A stretch of DNA of 64,000 nt from Dasypus novemcinctus (taxonomy: Eukaryota > Chordata > Mammalia > Cingulata > Dasypodidae): positions 17,522,940 to 17,586,939 of the forward strand of contig NC_080676.1 in assembly GCF_030445035.2 (NCBI RefSeq), given 5' to 3'. Position 1 is the stretch's first letter, and each line of letters begins with the position of its first letter. Positions 47,330-59,150 of this stretch are shown piece by piece. Both the position numbers and the translations under genes were made by a program. The notes beneath the pieces are model-generated. The model was not told where the DNA came from. It saw only the letters and a program-made list of their open reading frames with translations, and ran no database searches.

Positions 47330-48290
47330 ATAAATATAACTTTAATTTGTCCTCTTATTTAATTGCATTGGCTAGCATTTCTAGAGCAATGTTCAGTGGC
47401 ATTGGTAATAATGTGCAGCTTTGTCTAGCACCTCAATTTATAATGTTTCTAATGTTTTAACTATTAATCATGCTGCTGACATTAGAATATTATATATATA
47501 CATAAATGCAAACAAAAATATTTATAAATCTTTTCATTCTTTTCTGAGGGTTTTTAACCAAAAATTGGATGATACTTTTTTTATGAAGTGTTTTTGAAAA
47601 CATCATTCAAAGTACTCATTATTTTCTCTTTAGAATTACTAATACCTTGAATTATATTAACCCCATTTCCTTCTGTACATACTTTGTATGAACTCCATTT
47701 AGTCATATATTTTTATTATTTTATTTTAATTCTGAATTTTATTTTTCAATATTTATTGTTTTGTATCAATATTCAAAATAATAGTCATTTGTACTTTCCA
47801 TTGTATACGTTATCTTTATGTCATTAATAATTACTCTGGTTTCTTAAAAACAATTTGGAAGCCTTCCTTCTCAAGTTATGATTTGAATCAGTTTAAATAA
47901 CAAAATAATTATTTTTTTCTTGAAGACATGAAAAGAAAATTATCTGTGAAATCCTCTGGGTTTGGTCATTTTTAGAGGATGTACTGTGATTGTCTCTGAT
48001 TTATTACTTTATTCCTTTTTTAGTTATTAATTTGTTCAGGAATTTATCTTTTCTTTATATAATTTTGGTATTTGTTTTCCTAAAATTCATCTATTTAATC
48101 TGGGTTTGCAAAAGCATCCATTTAGATGTAAAATTCTCAAATGATACATTTAGTGATCATTTTTATCTAAGATTATATGCAACTTACTTATTTTCTGTGT
48201 TTTCCAGTTTAGATAATTTTCTGTTTTAATATTTTATTTTGCTTTTGTTTTATCATTCTGGTGTTCCAATTTCTACATTTATCATTTTTA
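47330..48290 (-). mobile_element. Old L1 ORF2 fragment
   Basis: On the plus strand, GCAATGTTCAGTGGCATTGGTAATAATGTGCAGCTTTGTC is a decayed antisense of the L1 RT region (the 'ggcatccttgtct' stretch seen more clearly at 32785), and AGTTATTAATTTGTTCAGGAATTTATC further on is antisense ORF2 sequence upstream of the RT core. No open frame. Confidence 0.55.
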
Positions 48291-48428
48291 AAATGACAAC
48301 TCTATGAGGTAGTTTTTATTCCCTTTGAAGTTGAAGAAATTGAGACATAGAGACATTTAAGAAATTCACATGCCCTGACACAGCAGTAAAGGAGGGACCC
48401 AGGATTCAAATCCATGCCATTTGTACCA
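48290..48428 (-). repeat. MIR SINE fragment
   Basis: CTCTATGAGGTAGTTTTTATTCCC, GAAATTGAGACATAGAGAC, and GGACCCAGGATTCAAATCC on the plus strand are the antisense MIR core and tRNA-like half. Confidence 0.8.
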
Positions 48429-48429
48429 C

Positions 48430-48977
48430 ACCTCACAATTCTTCCCACCTCTACTCCCTGTCCAATTACAAAACCTTTCTGCAACATTTTTTGATATTTG
48501 CAATAGCAACACCCCACTCACATATCAAAATGTCTATCTGTTTGCAAGTTACTCAGTTACCATAAAATGGATTGGCTTTTAATAATGGTAATTTATTAGC
48601 TTATAATCTTAAGGCTGAGGAAAATGTCCAAATCAAGACATCACCAAGGTGATTTTTTTCCCTGAAGACAGGCTGCCAGCGATCCTGGGCTCCTCTGCCA
48701 CATGGCAAGTTATGTGGCATCATCTGCTGGTCTCTTCCTTCTTTTCCAGATTTCGTTGCTTTCTGCTTCTTGTTTCCATGACTTTCTCTCACTCTCTCTC
48801 TGTATTCATCCCTTTTAGATAGGACTCTAGTAAGAAGAATAAGGCCTAATTTGGCCCTCAACTTAACTGAAGTAACTTAATCAAAATGCCCTACTTATAA
48901 TATGTTCACACCCACAGGAATGGATTAGCTTTAGGAACATGATTTTCTTGGGCACATAATGTTTCAAACCACCACAG
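48430..48977 (-). mobile_element. MaLR 5' LTR with the first internal bases
   Basis: About 48533-48977 matches the LTRs at 27922-28368 and 29756-30167 (TTTATTAGCTTATAATCTTAAGG, CAAATCAAGACATCACCAAGG, TTTCAAACCACCACA at the end). Bases 48430-48530 are internal sequence: TTTGATATTTGCAATAGCAACACC corresponds to the block beside the primer-binding site at 29710-29735. The binding site itself is ruined (CACATATCAAAATG in place of CCTGGTACCAAAATC). The 3' LTR is absent. Confidence 0.8.
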
Positions 48978-48979
48978 CC

Positions 48980-49865
48980 TCTTTTCTTTGGGCTTCCCTA
49001 ATTACTCCTATTCAGAATGAATCTCTATCTTGTGGCTCTTTCACCTGTAATCCATTGTTATAATAGAAGTCCTGTTGATATTGTGGTGAAGGGCGTGTAT
49101 GTGGGGAAAGTTTATTATCTTTTGATTAAATCTCAGCCTTTTAGTGGGCCTTACCTTAGGATGCAATCTTTACAAGTGTTTCTTCTGTGGTGTAGTTTTT
49201 TTTGTACTATCATCCCCCCATTTGCTTCCCTGGTTACTGCTTGAACATATAACCTCTCTTTACTGTTTTATTTTCCCTTCCTTTAGGAGAGACAAGAAAG
49301 CTAGAGGGAGTTGAAATGGGTGAAAAGATCTTCCTCCAGTGGAAATAAAACTCTGACACCTCTTTTCCTCTGGAGAGTAGGCATTCGTTACAGAGAAGAC
49401 ACTAGGTATATTCACAATAACTATTCCTTCCCTCCTCCTGCCAGAGTCACAAGGGGATCTTTCTCAGATATTCACTGTGAGAAACTGGGGGGTTCCTGGA
49501 GGTAAGCACAAGAACATATAGGTGTGCCTTTAGTACTGTGGCTTCCAGGAGTTTCTTATTCTTGTGTTAGTTCATATTCAGCCTCTGACAAATCTCCAAA
49601 ATTATAATAAATGTTACCATTTTATGGTTCCTACAGCTTTTGCTCCAGGTAAGGAGATTTCTTCTATTTCTCAGAATGAATCTATATCACCAGAATTAGG
49701 GGTGGCAGTTTGCTTATTACCTCACTTCTCTGATGTGTCCAGGAAAAGTCATTAATTTTCCTTTTTTTTTCAACTTTTTCATATGTCAGAGCTGAAACAA
49801 GAAGCCCTTTACTAGACATTTTATAATTCCAGACACTGACTAGCAATTTTAGGTAGGGTTGTCAG
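48980..49865. other. Unclassified, possibly repeat-derived
   Basis: CAAGGGGATCTTTCTCAGATATTC and TTCCAGGAGTTTCTTATTCTTG have the feel of a dispersed repeat, perhaps L1 5' or LTR internal sequence in antisense, but I cannot place them. No gene. Confidence 0.25.
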
Positions 49866-49869
49866 GGTT

Positions 49870-50584
49870 GTCCCTCCAAAGAAGGTAACATTTGAGTAAA
49901 GACTTTAAGTAGAGTGAAGGTGAGCATAAAATAAAGACCTGGGAATGAGCTTCCGTAAAAGAAGCAATGGTAAGTCCAATAAACCAGAGGGTAGGACTTG
50001 TAAGTCTGCTGAGGGTAGGGAGAGGGAAGAAGAGATATGATGTGTGGGCATTTTCAGGACTTGCAGTTGTCCTAGGTGGTACTGCAGGGACAGGTACTGC
50101 AAGGACAGATGCTGGAGTTTTCCTAGGTGGCCCAGTGGGTGGACTGGAGGAGAGGATAAACTACAATGTAAACCATTATCCATGTGGTGCAGCCGTCCTC
50201 CAAAATGTATTCACCAAATGCAATGAATGTCCCATGATGATGAAAGAGGTTTTGATTTGGGAGGAGTGGGGTGAGGGGATGGGGAGTATGTGGGGACCTC
50301 TTATATTTTTTGAATATAGCATTAAAAAAAATAAAGAGAGGGAGAAAGAAAAAGAAGCAATGGCATATGCCAAGGCTGTGAGGCAAGGAGCCCCATAGCT
50401 AAAGCAGAGTGAATGAATGGAACGTAATAGAAGATTCACTTAGAAATGCAATTGAATGAGTAGTATGGATCCTTTATAGGAAATTGTAATGATTTTGGCT
50501 TGAACTTTTTGATAAATGGAAGTAATTGGAGGGTTTTAAGCAGAATGATGGCAAGGTCTGGTGAGCTTTAAAAACATCATTCTT
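49870..50584 (-). repeat. L2 LINE fragment, cut by a DAS SINE
   Basis: Antisense L2 blocks: AAGAAGGTAACATTTGAGTAAAG at 49877, GCCAAGGCTGTGAGGCAAGG near 50370, GGAGGGTTTTAAGCAGAATGATG near 50528, up to AAAAACATCATTCTT, where the DAS enters. The next part of the same L2 is found in the wrong orientation at about 51341-51135 (see the inverted segment). Confidence 0.75.
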
Positions 50585-50670
50585 GGGCAGTGGACTTGGC
50601 CCAGCGGTTAGGGCCTCCGTCTACCACATGGGAGGTCCGCGGTTCAAACCCCTTGACCCGTGTGCAGCTG
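50585..50670 (+). mobile_element. DAS SINE, 5' (tRNA-like) piece
   Basis: Starts GGGCAGTGGACTTGGCCCAG and carries the head with CGGTTAGGGCCTCCGTC and GCGGTTCAAACCCC, a deletion of about 8 bases, then TGACCCGTGTGCAGCTG, where it breaks off. Its upstream target duplication ATCATTCTT is at 50576-50584. The rest of this same insertion lies at 51351-51685 on the other strand. Confidence 0.93.
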
Positions 50671-51134
50671 TACAATGAAACAAGCACAAGATCACAGGAG
50701 CATCTAAGATACAGACACTCTCACTGGATTTGGGAGGGGCACATACAAGTGAGTGGTAGGAGATTTTTTTTCAGGAGAGTAACATCTGAACAGAATTTTG
50801 AAGCATCAGCAAGAGTTAGCCATCAGAGGGGAATGGAGAAAGGGGATTCCAAATAAAAGAAGGGGTAATATAAACATACAAAGACTTTAAATAGCGTGGC
50901 ATTTCAATAAAATCACAAAGAGTTCAACATAAATGATGCAAGAGGCTCAAAGAGGGGCAGGGCTAGGTGTAGAGAGGTGGACACTGACAAATGCCAGGTC
51001 ATGGTGGGGGGAAGGCACTTGGATGCCATTCTAAGGACACTGGACCGGAAACAATGGTGAGGCACTAAATGACTTTAATAATGGGTTAGATTTAGTCAGA
51101 TTTGTAGTTCAGAAAGACAATTCTGTCCTGGGGG

Positions 51135-51341
51135 TAAATCAATTCTTCGACTGCGCAAGGAAAATTTACATGGGGTCCTGTTTGACTACATGCTTTCTGT
51201 CACACCCCAACCCCAATGCAGCAGTTTTGGCTTTCACCTTGAAAATATATCCAGAATCTGAGGAGTTCTCACTGTAATTACATCCTGACTGGTCTCTCAA
51301 CTTCTGTCCTTGCTCTCTTCTAGTCTAATCTCAAGAGAAAA
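51135..51341 (+). repeat. L2 LINE piece inside the inverted segment
   Basis: The complement of this stretch (GAGAGACCAGTCAGGATG, GATTCTGGATATATTTTCAAGG, GGGGTGTGACAGAAAGC) is the direct antisense continuation of the L2 at 49870-50584 past the DAS insertion point. As it stands it reads as sense L2. Confidence 0.7.
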
Positions 51342-51350
51342 AAGAATGAT

Positions 51351-51685
51351 TTTTTTTTTTAAGATTTATTTATTTATTTATTTCTCTCCCCGTCCCACCC
51401 CGGTTGTCTGTTCTCTGTGTCTATTTGCTGCGTCTTCTTCGTTTGCTTCTGTTGTTGTCAGCGGCATGGGAAACTGTCTCTTTTTGTTGCGTCACCTTGC
51501 TGTGTCAGCTCTCCGTGTGTGCGGCGCCATTCCTGGGCAGGCTGAACTTTCTTTCGCGCTGGGCGGCTCTCCTTACGGGGCGCGCTCCTTGCGTGTGGGG
51601 CTTCCCTATGCGGGGGACACCCCTGAGTGGCAGGGCACTCCTTGCACGCATCAGCACTGCGCATGGGCCAGCTGCACACAGGTCA
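51351..51685 (-). mobile_element. DAS SINE, body and tail
   Basis: Minus-strand GC-rich DAS body from TGACCTGTGTGCAGCTGGCC (at 51685) through the AAATAAATAAATAAATC tail to a poly(A) seen as T at 51351. The tRNA-like head is absent. The sequence just beyond the tail, ATCATTCTT on the minus strand (51342-51350), matches the duplication in front of the separated head at 50576-50584. The 152-codon frame 51310-51768 that crosses it is a SINE artefact. Confidence 0.93.
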
Positions 51686-51777
51686 TAACCCTGTCATGCC
51701 CAGGTACAGATCAGATTACAAACATAATCCAATATTTAATTTTTGAATTCATCAATCATATCATATGAAACTGCTGT
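51686..51777 (-). mobile_element. 5' end of a MaLR-like LTR (truncated)
   Basis: CAGATTACAAACATAATCCAATATTTAATTTTTGAATTC and the final GAAACTGCTGTA are the antisense of the first ~90 bases of the family seen whole at 10692-11338 and 15067-15587. It starts exactly at the right breakpoint of the inversion. Confidence 0.7.
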
Positions 51778-51779
51778 AG

Positions 51780-52895
51780 GAAGTAATAAGATAAAATAGG
51801 TGCTCAAAGAGTATAATCTAGGACAGGTCAGATAAAAATTATGTTTAATCTTCAAAATAAAATGTCTAAATTCTAGCTTGCTGGGCTAACAGCAAAGACA
51901 AAGACTTGGGTATTAGAAAGAACTTAAAATCCAAAGAATAATTCTACAGATGGAAAAAAAAAGAGTAGTTTTAAAGAAACAATATCTTAATGAAAATATT
52001 TTTTTTTCTTTATAGCTACAGGATTCTAGAAGAAAATCAATATTTTGGAAGGCATTGTACTATTTTCAAAATCCACTTCAATTTTAGCAGCCCTGGTTTT
52101 GTGGTGAACATATAAGTGCCAGGGTTTGAGTTCCATTAAGAATTAGAAATAAGTTTTCTCCTCCTAAGAAAGACTGAGGAAAGGAGGAGGGTCTCTTTGA
52201 CATGAGATGTCTGAAAAACTCAACATTTCATATTACAATACAGTTGGGAAAATGAATTGTTCCATTTTCTAACCAAAATTCTAGTTGAGGAAACAGGGAA
52301 GAAGATGGTTCATATATTAAAAAGAAAGTACAAAAAAAAGTTTATAAGATGTGCTTGGAAAGTCCATCTTACAAGTCTTTCTTCTCCGTTAGTATATAAA
52401 CACTGGAGTAGACCTTTGGGCAACTCTGAGGGTGGGCGGAGTTGTTGGGAGTTTGGATGGGTAAAAGGCACACATGGAGCTTTGCTTTTCCTACATGCTC
52501 CTTAATTGTGCCCACTGATTTTATATACCCCTTATATCCAAGGTGTCTTTGAGCAGTTAAATGGGATGTTGTTACTATCCCATCTAAAAACACATAAGAA
52601 TATCCCATTTGTACACCAAATAAATGAATAAGAATCAGCACATGAGATTATTTGATAGAGAACTTACACCAAATTAAATGCACATTAAATGGCTAACAGA
52701 CAAGCTTGATATCTGCATATGTGGAATAGAATCTAGTACATTAACTTGCTTGGAAGATGATCTATAAAATGCACAACTACTTAATTTTACTTAATTAACT
52801 TACATATCAATGCATTCTTCATGTAATGTTTAATGAACAAAATCCCTTTTGATCCAAAACTTCCCAAAGGCAGCCCACAGCAAATAAGCACTGTT
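51780..52895. other. Unique DNA, no gene
   Basis: No repeat family recognised; small open frames at 52257-52641 on both strands overlap one another and look random. Confidence 0.4.
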
Positions 52896-52899
52896 ATTA

Positions 52900-53520
52900 T
52901 TTTTTACACAAACATATAGATGCACGTAAAATATATACATTGTATATTTTGGATGACTAATATCATTCAACACACATTACTATTTAACTTTCTTTTCCCT
53001 TCATTACACATGTTTGAGAAATCTTTCCATGTCAGGGCACATAGATGTAGCTCTTTTTTTTTAACTGCTGGGTAGTATTCTGTACAATGGATCACCCATA
53101 GTTCGTTCAAGCAGTCCCCTATTGATGGACATTAAGTTATTTAAGTTATTTTCTTTCTTCTTTTCCCTTTTTCTTCTTCTTTTATTTTCTATGACCACAA
53201 TGTTGCAACAATTGTGTATGCCTCTACCTGATTGAACTGATAGGGAAAACTGTGGGGCTGGAAGACAAACATTTACATTTTCACAGTCATTGTCTAATCA
53301 CCCTCCAAAAACCTGTATCAAATATATATGCTTCCAACAAAGCTGTATGAAAATTTTAATTCCTCTACAACCCTAACAACATTTGATATTTTTAAACACC
53401 CATTGAGTAAAATATGCACCTCACTGTATCAAAATTTGTTCTGCCCTCATGAAGAGTAAAGCTGAGTATCTTTTCATGTTTTACTGGTTACTTGTACTTT
53501 CTTGACACTATTTTTACTAT
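52900..53520 (-). mobile_element. Old L1 3' region
   Basis: Plus-strand AACTGCTGGGTAGTATTCTGTACAATGG, CCACAATGTTGCAACAATTG, CTGTATCAAAATTTGTTC and AGTATCTTTTCATGTTTTACTGG follow the antisense of the ORF2 C-terminus and 3' UTR of an old L1, with an inserted TTTC/TTCT tract at 53150-53190. No frame. Confidence 0.6.
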
Positions 53521-53524
53521 ATAT

Positions 53525-54880
53525 ATGGTGAATAAATATATAATGATGGTTAGCTATAATATTAAGACAATAAAAATGATTATGAGATCAAGGAAACTCT
53601 ATAAACTCTCCTAAGCATGAAAAGTGACTCAATTTAAAGTAGACGTATGTAAACAAACAGAAGAAAGGATATTTCTGAATTATGCAAGCTCTTTCATTTT
53701 AGCACATTTATTAAGTTCTTTTGGTGTTTCATTTAAAAAGGACCAAAAGCATAACATAAAAACCAAAAACACACTAAATTGGGAGGATCGTGGTCTTGAA
53801 GTAGCCAGTAGAGAAAAGGAAAGTGCCATAAAGCTTGTGGCATATCTGATGTCAGATTTCTTCATATAAGGATGTTGCTATAAAATGTAAATATCTTCAA
53901 AGGATTAACCCTTCAACATCATGAAAATATGCACATTTTCAAAGGGGGTGAAGCATTTTATAATCTGAACATCTTTAAAGGGGGGAAATCAATAAATGGC
54001 ATGAAAAACTTCAAAGCAGGACCTCCTGTCAATGACAGAAGTTCCTCAGCAATGCAGAGGCTTTGAAGGAGGACTCCCAGTGCTGGGAAACCTTTGAAGT
54101 GACTGAAAACAGACATTTATAATTACGGAAAGGTGCAGTGTCCAGCAGGGATAGTACAAAGACACGTCTGAGGTAGGTACAGACGGAGATTGGGAGGTGG
54201 CAGGGACACTGACCTTGCAGCCTTCCAACCTGAAAGCCTTTCAGGTCAACTCAATAATCATATGTAAAACAGCAAGTGTGGAGTGAGAACAGTGGTGAGA
54301 GGATAGACACCACATTATTTTAGATCTCACATTTCAAAAAAGCAAAAGTAAAACCCCAGCACCCCAAAGCGAATCTTAATACATTCCGCCTGTGCAGGGT
54401 TCTTGTGTAGCTGCCTGATCTATTAAGCTGTTATCAGCCCTCAGCTTTCTGCAAACAAGCATTCTACAAGTGTGAAAAAGACCCACAACTGGCTCTTTAG
54501 ACCCTTTAGCGCCCAAATGTATGATACTGAAGTCTTTTGAAATGTAGTTATTATTTAATCAGACCATATTCTAAAGAGTGGAAAATGATTAATAGCTGCA
54601 ACTTAACCATTATTTAATTTGAGCCAAAATTATTCTGGGGTAATGATTTGGTATTCATTTCCTGAACTCAGTTGAGGATCTTTTTGAATGCCATCATAGG
54701 GAGCCTAACACGAAGCTAAGTGTCAAAGGTGGCCTAGGCAAAGTCAAAGGAAGTAAATTTTATTGTTTTTTTAAATTCCCTAAATTAGATTTCTTTTTTG
54801 ACTAATTTTGCCTGACAGTGAGCTAATGACATCCTCTTGGTTTGTGATGCCACTAATTGTGGAGTCAGCTCTCCCCAAAT
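53525..54880. other. Unique DNA, no gene
   Basis: The short plus- and minus-strand frames at 53624-53869 are complementary to each other and not credible as genes. TTCAAAGG-like words recur near 53898, 53938, 53969 and 54008 but without a regular unit. Confidence 0.4.
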
Positions 54881-54884
54881 GATT

Positions 54885-55850
54885 CTTTTCATCCATCAAA
54901 TATCTATTCAGCACGAAAGTGTTCCAGGCACTCTTTCAGGTACTTGGGGTACAGAGCTATGTATACTCACAACCTGTCCTCATGGAGATCACAGTCTAGA
55001 GAAGGACAGGGACATTAACCAACAATGAAACAAATGTAAATTACCCTGTGGTAGGGGTGTTTAAAAAAAGGTGTATCAAGAACTTGATGTGTTCTGAATA
55101 TGACACGTGGGTTGAAATCTGAAGGATGCATATTCATTAATCAGGAGACCTTGGGGATAGATGGGTGCATTGGGGAAGTAAGTCTGGCAGAGCGTGCAAC
55201 AAGTACAAAAGCTATGTGATGGAAGGATGGAGTGAATGGCCCTTATGGAGAAGGTATAGATTAGGTAGGCTAGGGTCAGTTGATTAAGAACTTGTTAAGG
55301 ACGTTGGTCTTAATCCTGAAAAAAGAGGAGGCATTTGAAGGATTTTAAGCCTTTGGCTGGTAAGATCAGATACACATCTTGAACAGATCAGTGTGAAGCA
55401 TGGATTGTTAGGTAGAAAGGTGGAAGAATGAGAGGAAACTAGTTAGAAGGCCATGCAGAAGTCCAAACAAGGGATGATGGTAGTAATGGTTTAGACTAGT
55501 CATGATGGAATGAGAATAAAGATTTGAAAGACATTTTGGGGGTAAAATAGAAAGGACAAATGTTGGAAAGAATGTATGAGAAAAAGAAAGGGCACAAGAA
55601 TGAGGACCATATTTCTTCATGTTTGGTGGGACCATTCACTGAGAAAGGAAATCCTGGAAAAGGATTAGATTTGGGATAGCAAAATGAGTACAATTTTGTT
55701 ATGCTGAATGAGACACAGATACTTTTCAGTCATTTAGGTAGGGATGTTAAGTAGCCATTTGTGTATATGAATCTGGAGGAGAGATCTTGAATGGAGGCAA
55801 ACACATTTGAATCATTCATTTATGATGATAATTAAAGATAATATGCTTGC
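54885..55850 (-). repeat. L2 LINE, long 3' portion
   Basis: Nearly 1 kb of antisense L2 in order: ATCAAATATCTATTCAGCACG, GTTCCAGGCACTCTTTCAGG, GGAGATCACAGTCTAGAG, CTTAATCCTGAAAAAAGAGG, GATGATGGTAGTAATGG, CATTTTGGGGGTAAAATAG, TATATGAATCTGGAGGAGAG. The minus-strand frames at 55408-55693 lie within it. Confidence 0.85.
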
Positions 55851-56078
55851 TTAGGAAGATGTGCTGGAAATGAAAAGATTATGTAAGATTTGTAAAGCAC
55901 AACTCCAACTTTATTGTGTAGTTTTTGTAGATAAATAATGATGGTTTTCCTTGCAGGATTCCCAAAGCCTTCATAGTGAAACTTAATCTGCATTTCAAAT
56001 ATGATAAAATATGATATTCTAGTTGATGTTTCAGGTTTTTAAGATGATGGGAATATTATTCTATCAATTGTCATAAAT
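55851..56078. other. No feature recognised
   Basis: Short AT-rich gap between L2 and L1 sequence. Confidence 0.35.
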
Positions 56079-56079
56079 C

Positions 56080-56410
56080 TCTTTTTTAAAAAGCATTTTT
56101 ATTAATACAAATTAATAAAGATTACAATTTATCCAAAGTGTACAGTCAATGGTATTTGGTATAATCGCATAGTTGTGCATTCATGACTTCAGTCATTATT
56201 AAAGCATTTTCATTATTTCAATAATAATTTACAGACAAACAAACAAGACATTTCCTCCCCTCTCAATATCTCTGTTTCCCCTGCTATACATAGCTACTGT
56301 CTCTGGCTATTCTTGCACAATTATTTATTTATATATTAAGGAATTTTATTCAGATATATTCACATAAGATATATCTATCTAAAGTGTGTAATCAATTTTT
56401 TTTAGCTGTT
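56080..56410 (-). mobile_element. L1 3' UTR fragments
   Basis: TTTTATTAATACAAATTAATAAAG, CCAAAGTGTACAGTCAATGG, TATAATCGCATAGTTGTGCATTC is the antisense of an L1 3' UTR. A second partial copy of the opening (TTTTATTCAGATATATTCACATAAG, TAAAGTGTGTAATC) follows at 56343-56400. Confidence 0.65.
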
Positions 56411-56945
56411 AAAAAGTCATTTATTGTGAAATTGTAAAATAAATAAAAAAATAGATTGAAAAAAATTACAAATTTTAAAGAGAGTGCAAGTCCAAGTTAG
56501 ATTTAATATAATCAATTATACAAAATGGATAACATGGGAGAAAACTTTATAAATGTAAATAATAACTCAAATATAATACAAATTAATTATAGCATAATTT
56601 ACTATAGCATAGTAAATTTTAAATTACAGCTCTAACAATTGGACATAATCTCTAAGAATAAAATAAATTATTGATTTAGTTTTTTCATTTCCTTTTAGGT
56701 AATAATCCTTTCTAGACAATCAAATTCCTATTTGGGAATTATTCACATCTTATTGAAATGAATTAAAGCAGATAACAGTTTGCCAACTCATAATTTTATG
56801 TGGCAGAAATTTCAAAATCTTCTTCACTGTAGTCATGCTAAATCATTATTGATCCAGATTATTTTAATTAAATAGTATGACTAAGAAAGGATTAAAGACA
56901 AATGAAGTATTCAAAATATACCTCTTCTCCAGCTTTCCTCAATTA
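56411..56945. other. AT-rich DNA, no feature
   Basis: No element recognised between the L1 3' UTR pieces and the L1 5' half that follows. Confidence 0.35.
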
Positions 56946-57721
56946 AAAGTATTTATTTTGTATGAAAAAAAAATTAAGACTGATTATCACAGAGACAATT
57001 TGCCAGTTGTACTGAATAATTATTGTTCATATACTATAATGTTATTTTACATTTATCTGGTCTACTCCAGCTCTTTTTTGATTGCTATTTGTATGAAATA
57101 CCTTTTTCCAACTTTCACTTTTACCCTGGTTTCTATATTTGAGGTGGGTCTCTTGTAGACAACATATAGATGGTTCATATGTTTTTATCCCGTCTATCAG
57201 TCTATGTCTTTGATTGGGAAGTTCAATCCATTAACACTCAGTGTTACTACTGTAAACGCATTACTTACTTCAGCCATTTTGTCCTTTGGCTTTCTGTTTT
57301 CATATCATTCTACTGTCTGTCTTCTTATCCTTTAGTGTACCCTTCCTAATAATCTTCATTTCTAAACTCTTCTCCAAATCACTCACCCTTGTTTTTTCCT
57401 TTAAGGCTGCAGCACCCCCTTTAGTATCTTTTGCAAAACTGGTCTTTTGGTAACATCATCTATCAGGTTTTTGTTTTTGTTTTTGTTTATTTTTTGTCTG
57501 TGAAGACTTTGAACTCACCCTCATTTTTGAAGGACAGCTTTGGCAGATACAGAATTCTTGGCTGGCAGTTTTTCTCTTTCAGTACCTTAAATACATTATA
57601 CCACTTTATTCCCTGCAGAAAGTTTCTGGTTTCTGATGAGAGGTCGACACTTAAACTTATCAAGTTTTGCTTTTACGTGATGCTTTCCTTTTTTCTTGCT
57701 GCTTTCAGAATCCTCTCCTTG

Positions 57722-58204
57722 TCATTCTGAATAGTAGTGTTTCAGGGGAGTTCTGTTCATATTTATTCTGTCTAGGGTGTGATGTTCTTCTTGGATACTG
57801 ATATTTATGTCCTTCATAAGGGTTAGGAAGTTTTCAGTCATTCTTTCCTCAAATATACTTTCTGCCCCTTTTCCATTCTTTTCTGCTTCTGGGACATCAA
57901 AAGGGCGAATGTTTGTGCATTTCACATAGTCATTCAGCTCCCTGACACTCAGTACCATTTTTTCCATTCTCTTTTCTTTCTGTTCTCCTGTCTTTTCCAT
58001 TTCAGATGTTCTGTTTCTGAAATCACTAATTCTGTCTTCAAGCAGTTCAAATCTGCTCTTATGTGCCTCTAATGTATTTTTAATCTTACCCATCATGTCT
58101 TTCATTCTGTTATTTTTAAGGTCTGTTACTTTTCCTTTCAGGCTTTCAAATTGTTCTTTATACTCTCCTGGTGTCTTCTTAATATTCTTTATTTCTTTAG
58201 TCAT
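57722..58204 (-). pseudogene. L1 ORF1 fragment (coiled coil and RRM region)
   Basis: 160 open codons, the best preserved L1 frame here. ORF1p is the trimeric RNA-binding chaperone of L1. The first 100 residues are charged heptad-like coiled coil (KDMMGKIKNTLEAHKSRFEL, LEDRISDFRNRTSEMEKTGE); a TNIRPFDVPEAEKNGKGAES block follows, then ENFLTLMKDINISIQEEHHT, the RRM region. A stop at 57722 cuts it off; the C-terminal domain continues in another frame down to about 57430. Both the N-terminus and the C-terminus are therefore lost from this frame. Confidence 0.92.
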
Positions 58205-58726
58205 ATTTTCTTTAAATTCTTTGAAGTGATTTAGGAAAGTTGTATGATAACCTCTGATTAATTGTATTAAATCCTGTGTCTCTTCAGGATATTTGGTTTG
58301 TTCTTTTGGCTGGGCTATCTCTTTCTGTTTCCTAGATGGCTTGTAAATTTTTGCTGATGTCTAGGCATCTGTATATTTTGGTGAATTTGCACTGATGATT
58401 AAATTCTCTCTCTTGCCTTTTTTTTCACAGATCTTCTTTGATATTTGGTTCAACTTTCTAAGTCTTTAAAATTTCCCAGCTTATGCTATCAAAATCAAGC
58501 CAGGGACTCACTAATGAGGCACAGATTTTCTCTCAGGGTTTTGACACAGGGAGTGCCAGCAGTTTTTGTCCATGCAATTTCCAGACCAGCCAGCAGATGG
58601 CATTAGTAAGCATACCTTCCCACTGAGGTGTTACAGTCTCAGCTCCCCTGTGTTGCTGTGTTGAATCTCCAGATGGGAGATTCAAAGCAGGCTCTGCCGG
58701 CTAAATTCACTTAAGAAAAGCACCCA

Positions 58727-59150
58727 GGGAAGCGGACTTGGCCCAGTGGTTAGGGCATCCATCTACCATATGGGAGGTATGCGGTTAAACCCTGGGCCTT
58801 CTTGAGCTGTGTGCAGCTGGCCCATGCGCAGTGCTGATGCATGCAAGGAGTGCCGTGCCATGCAGGGGTGTCCCCCACGTAGGGGAGCCCCATGCACAAG
58901 GAGTGCGCCCCGTAAGGAGAGCCACCCAGCACGAGAAAAAGTGCAGCCTGCCTAAGAATGGCACCACCTACATGGAGAGCTGACACAACAAGATGACACA
59001 ACAAAAAGAAACACAGATTCCCATGCTGCTGACAACAGAAGCGAACAAAAAAGATGATGCAGCAAAAAGACACAGAGAACAGACAACTGGGGTGGGGGTT
59101 GGGGGGAAGGGGAGAGAAATAAATAAATAAATCTTTAAAAAAAAAAAAAA
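58727..59150 (+). mobile_element. DAS SINE (long) inside the L1
   Basis: Complete copy: head GGGAAGCGGACTTGGCCCAG, GC-rich body, GAGAGAAATAAATAAATAAATC and a poly(A). Target duplications AAAAGCACCCA at 58716-58726 and 59148-59158 are clean. It inserted into the L1 5' region and is therefore younger. The 159-codon minus-strand frame across it is an artefact. Confidence 0.95.

Larger units (their letters stand above)
50671..51685. other. Inverted ~1-kb segment with a breakpoint inside a DAS SINE
   Basis: Turning this segment round restores one complete DAS insertion (head, body, A-tail) flanked by ATCATTCTT on both sides, and restores continuity of the antisense L2 from 50575 into the complement of 51341 downward (GGAGACCAGT-like and GATTCTGGATATATTTTCAAGG blocks in order). 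The breakpoints carry a 17-base inverted repeat of DAS sequence (50654-50670 and the complement at 51669-51685). The remaining part, about 50700-51130, is another L2 piece that reads antisense on the plus strand now and so would have been sense before inversion. Confidence 0.88.

Noticed and set aside
50585..51685. Two independent DAS insertions, or a twin-primed insertion
   Set aside because: Independent insertions would not share one pair of target duplications, and twin priming would not place about 680 bases of L2-derived host sequence between the two parts.
53890..54020. Recurring TTCAAAGG-like words
   Set aside because: Spacing is irregular and the intervening sequence does not align, so this is not a tandem repeat.
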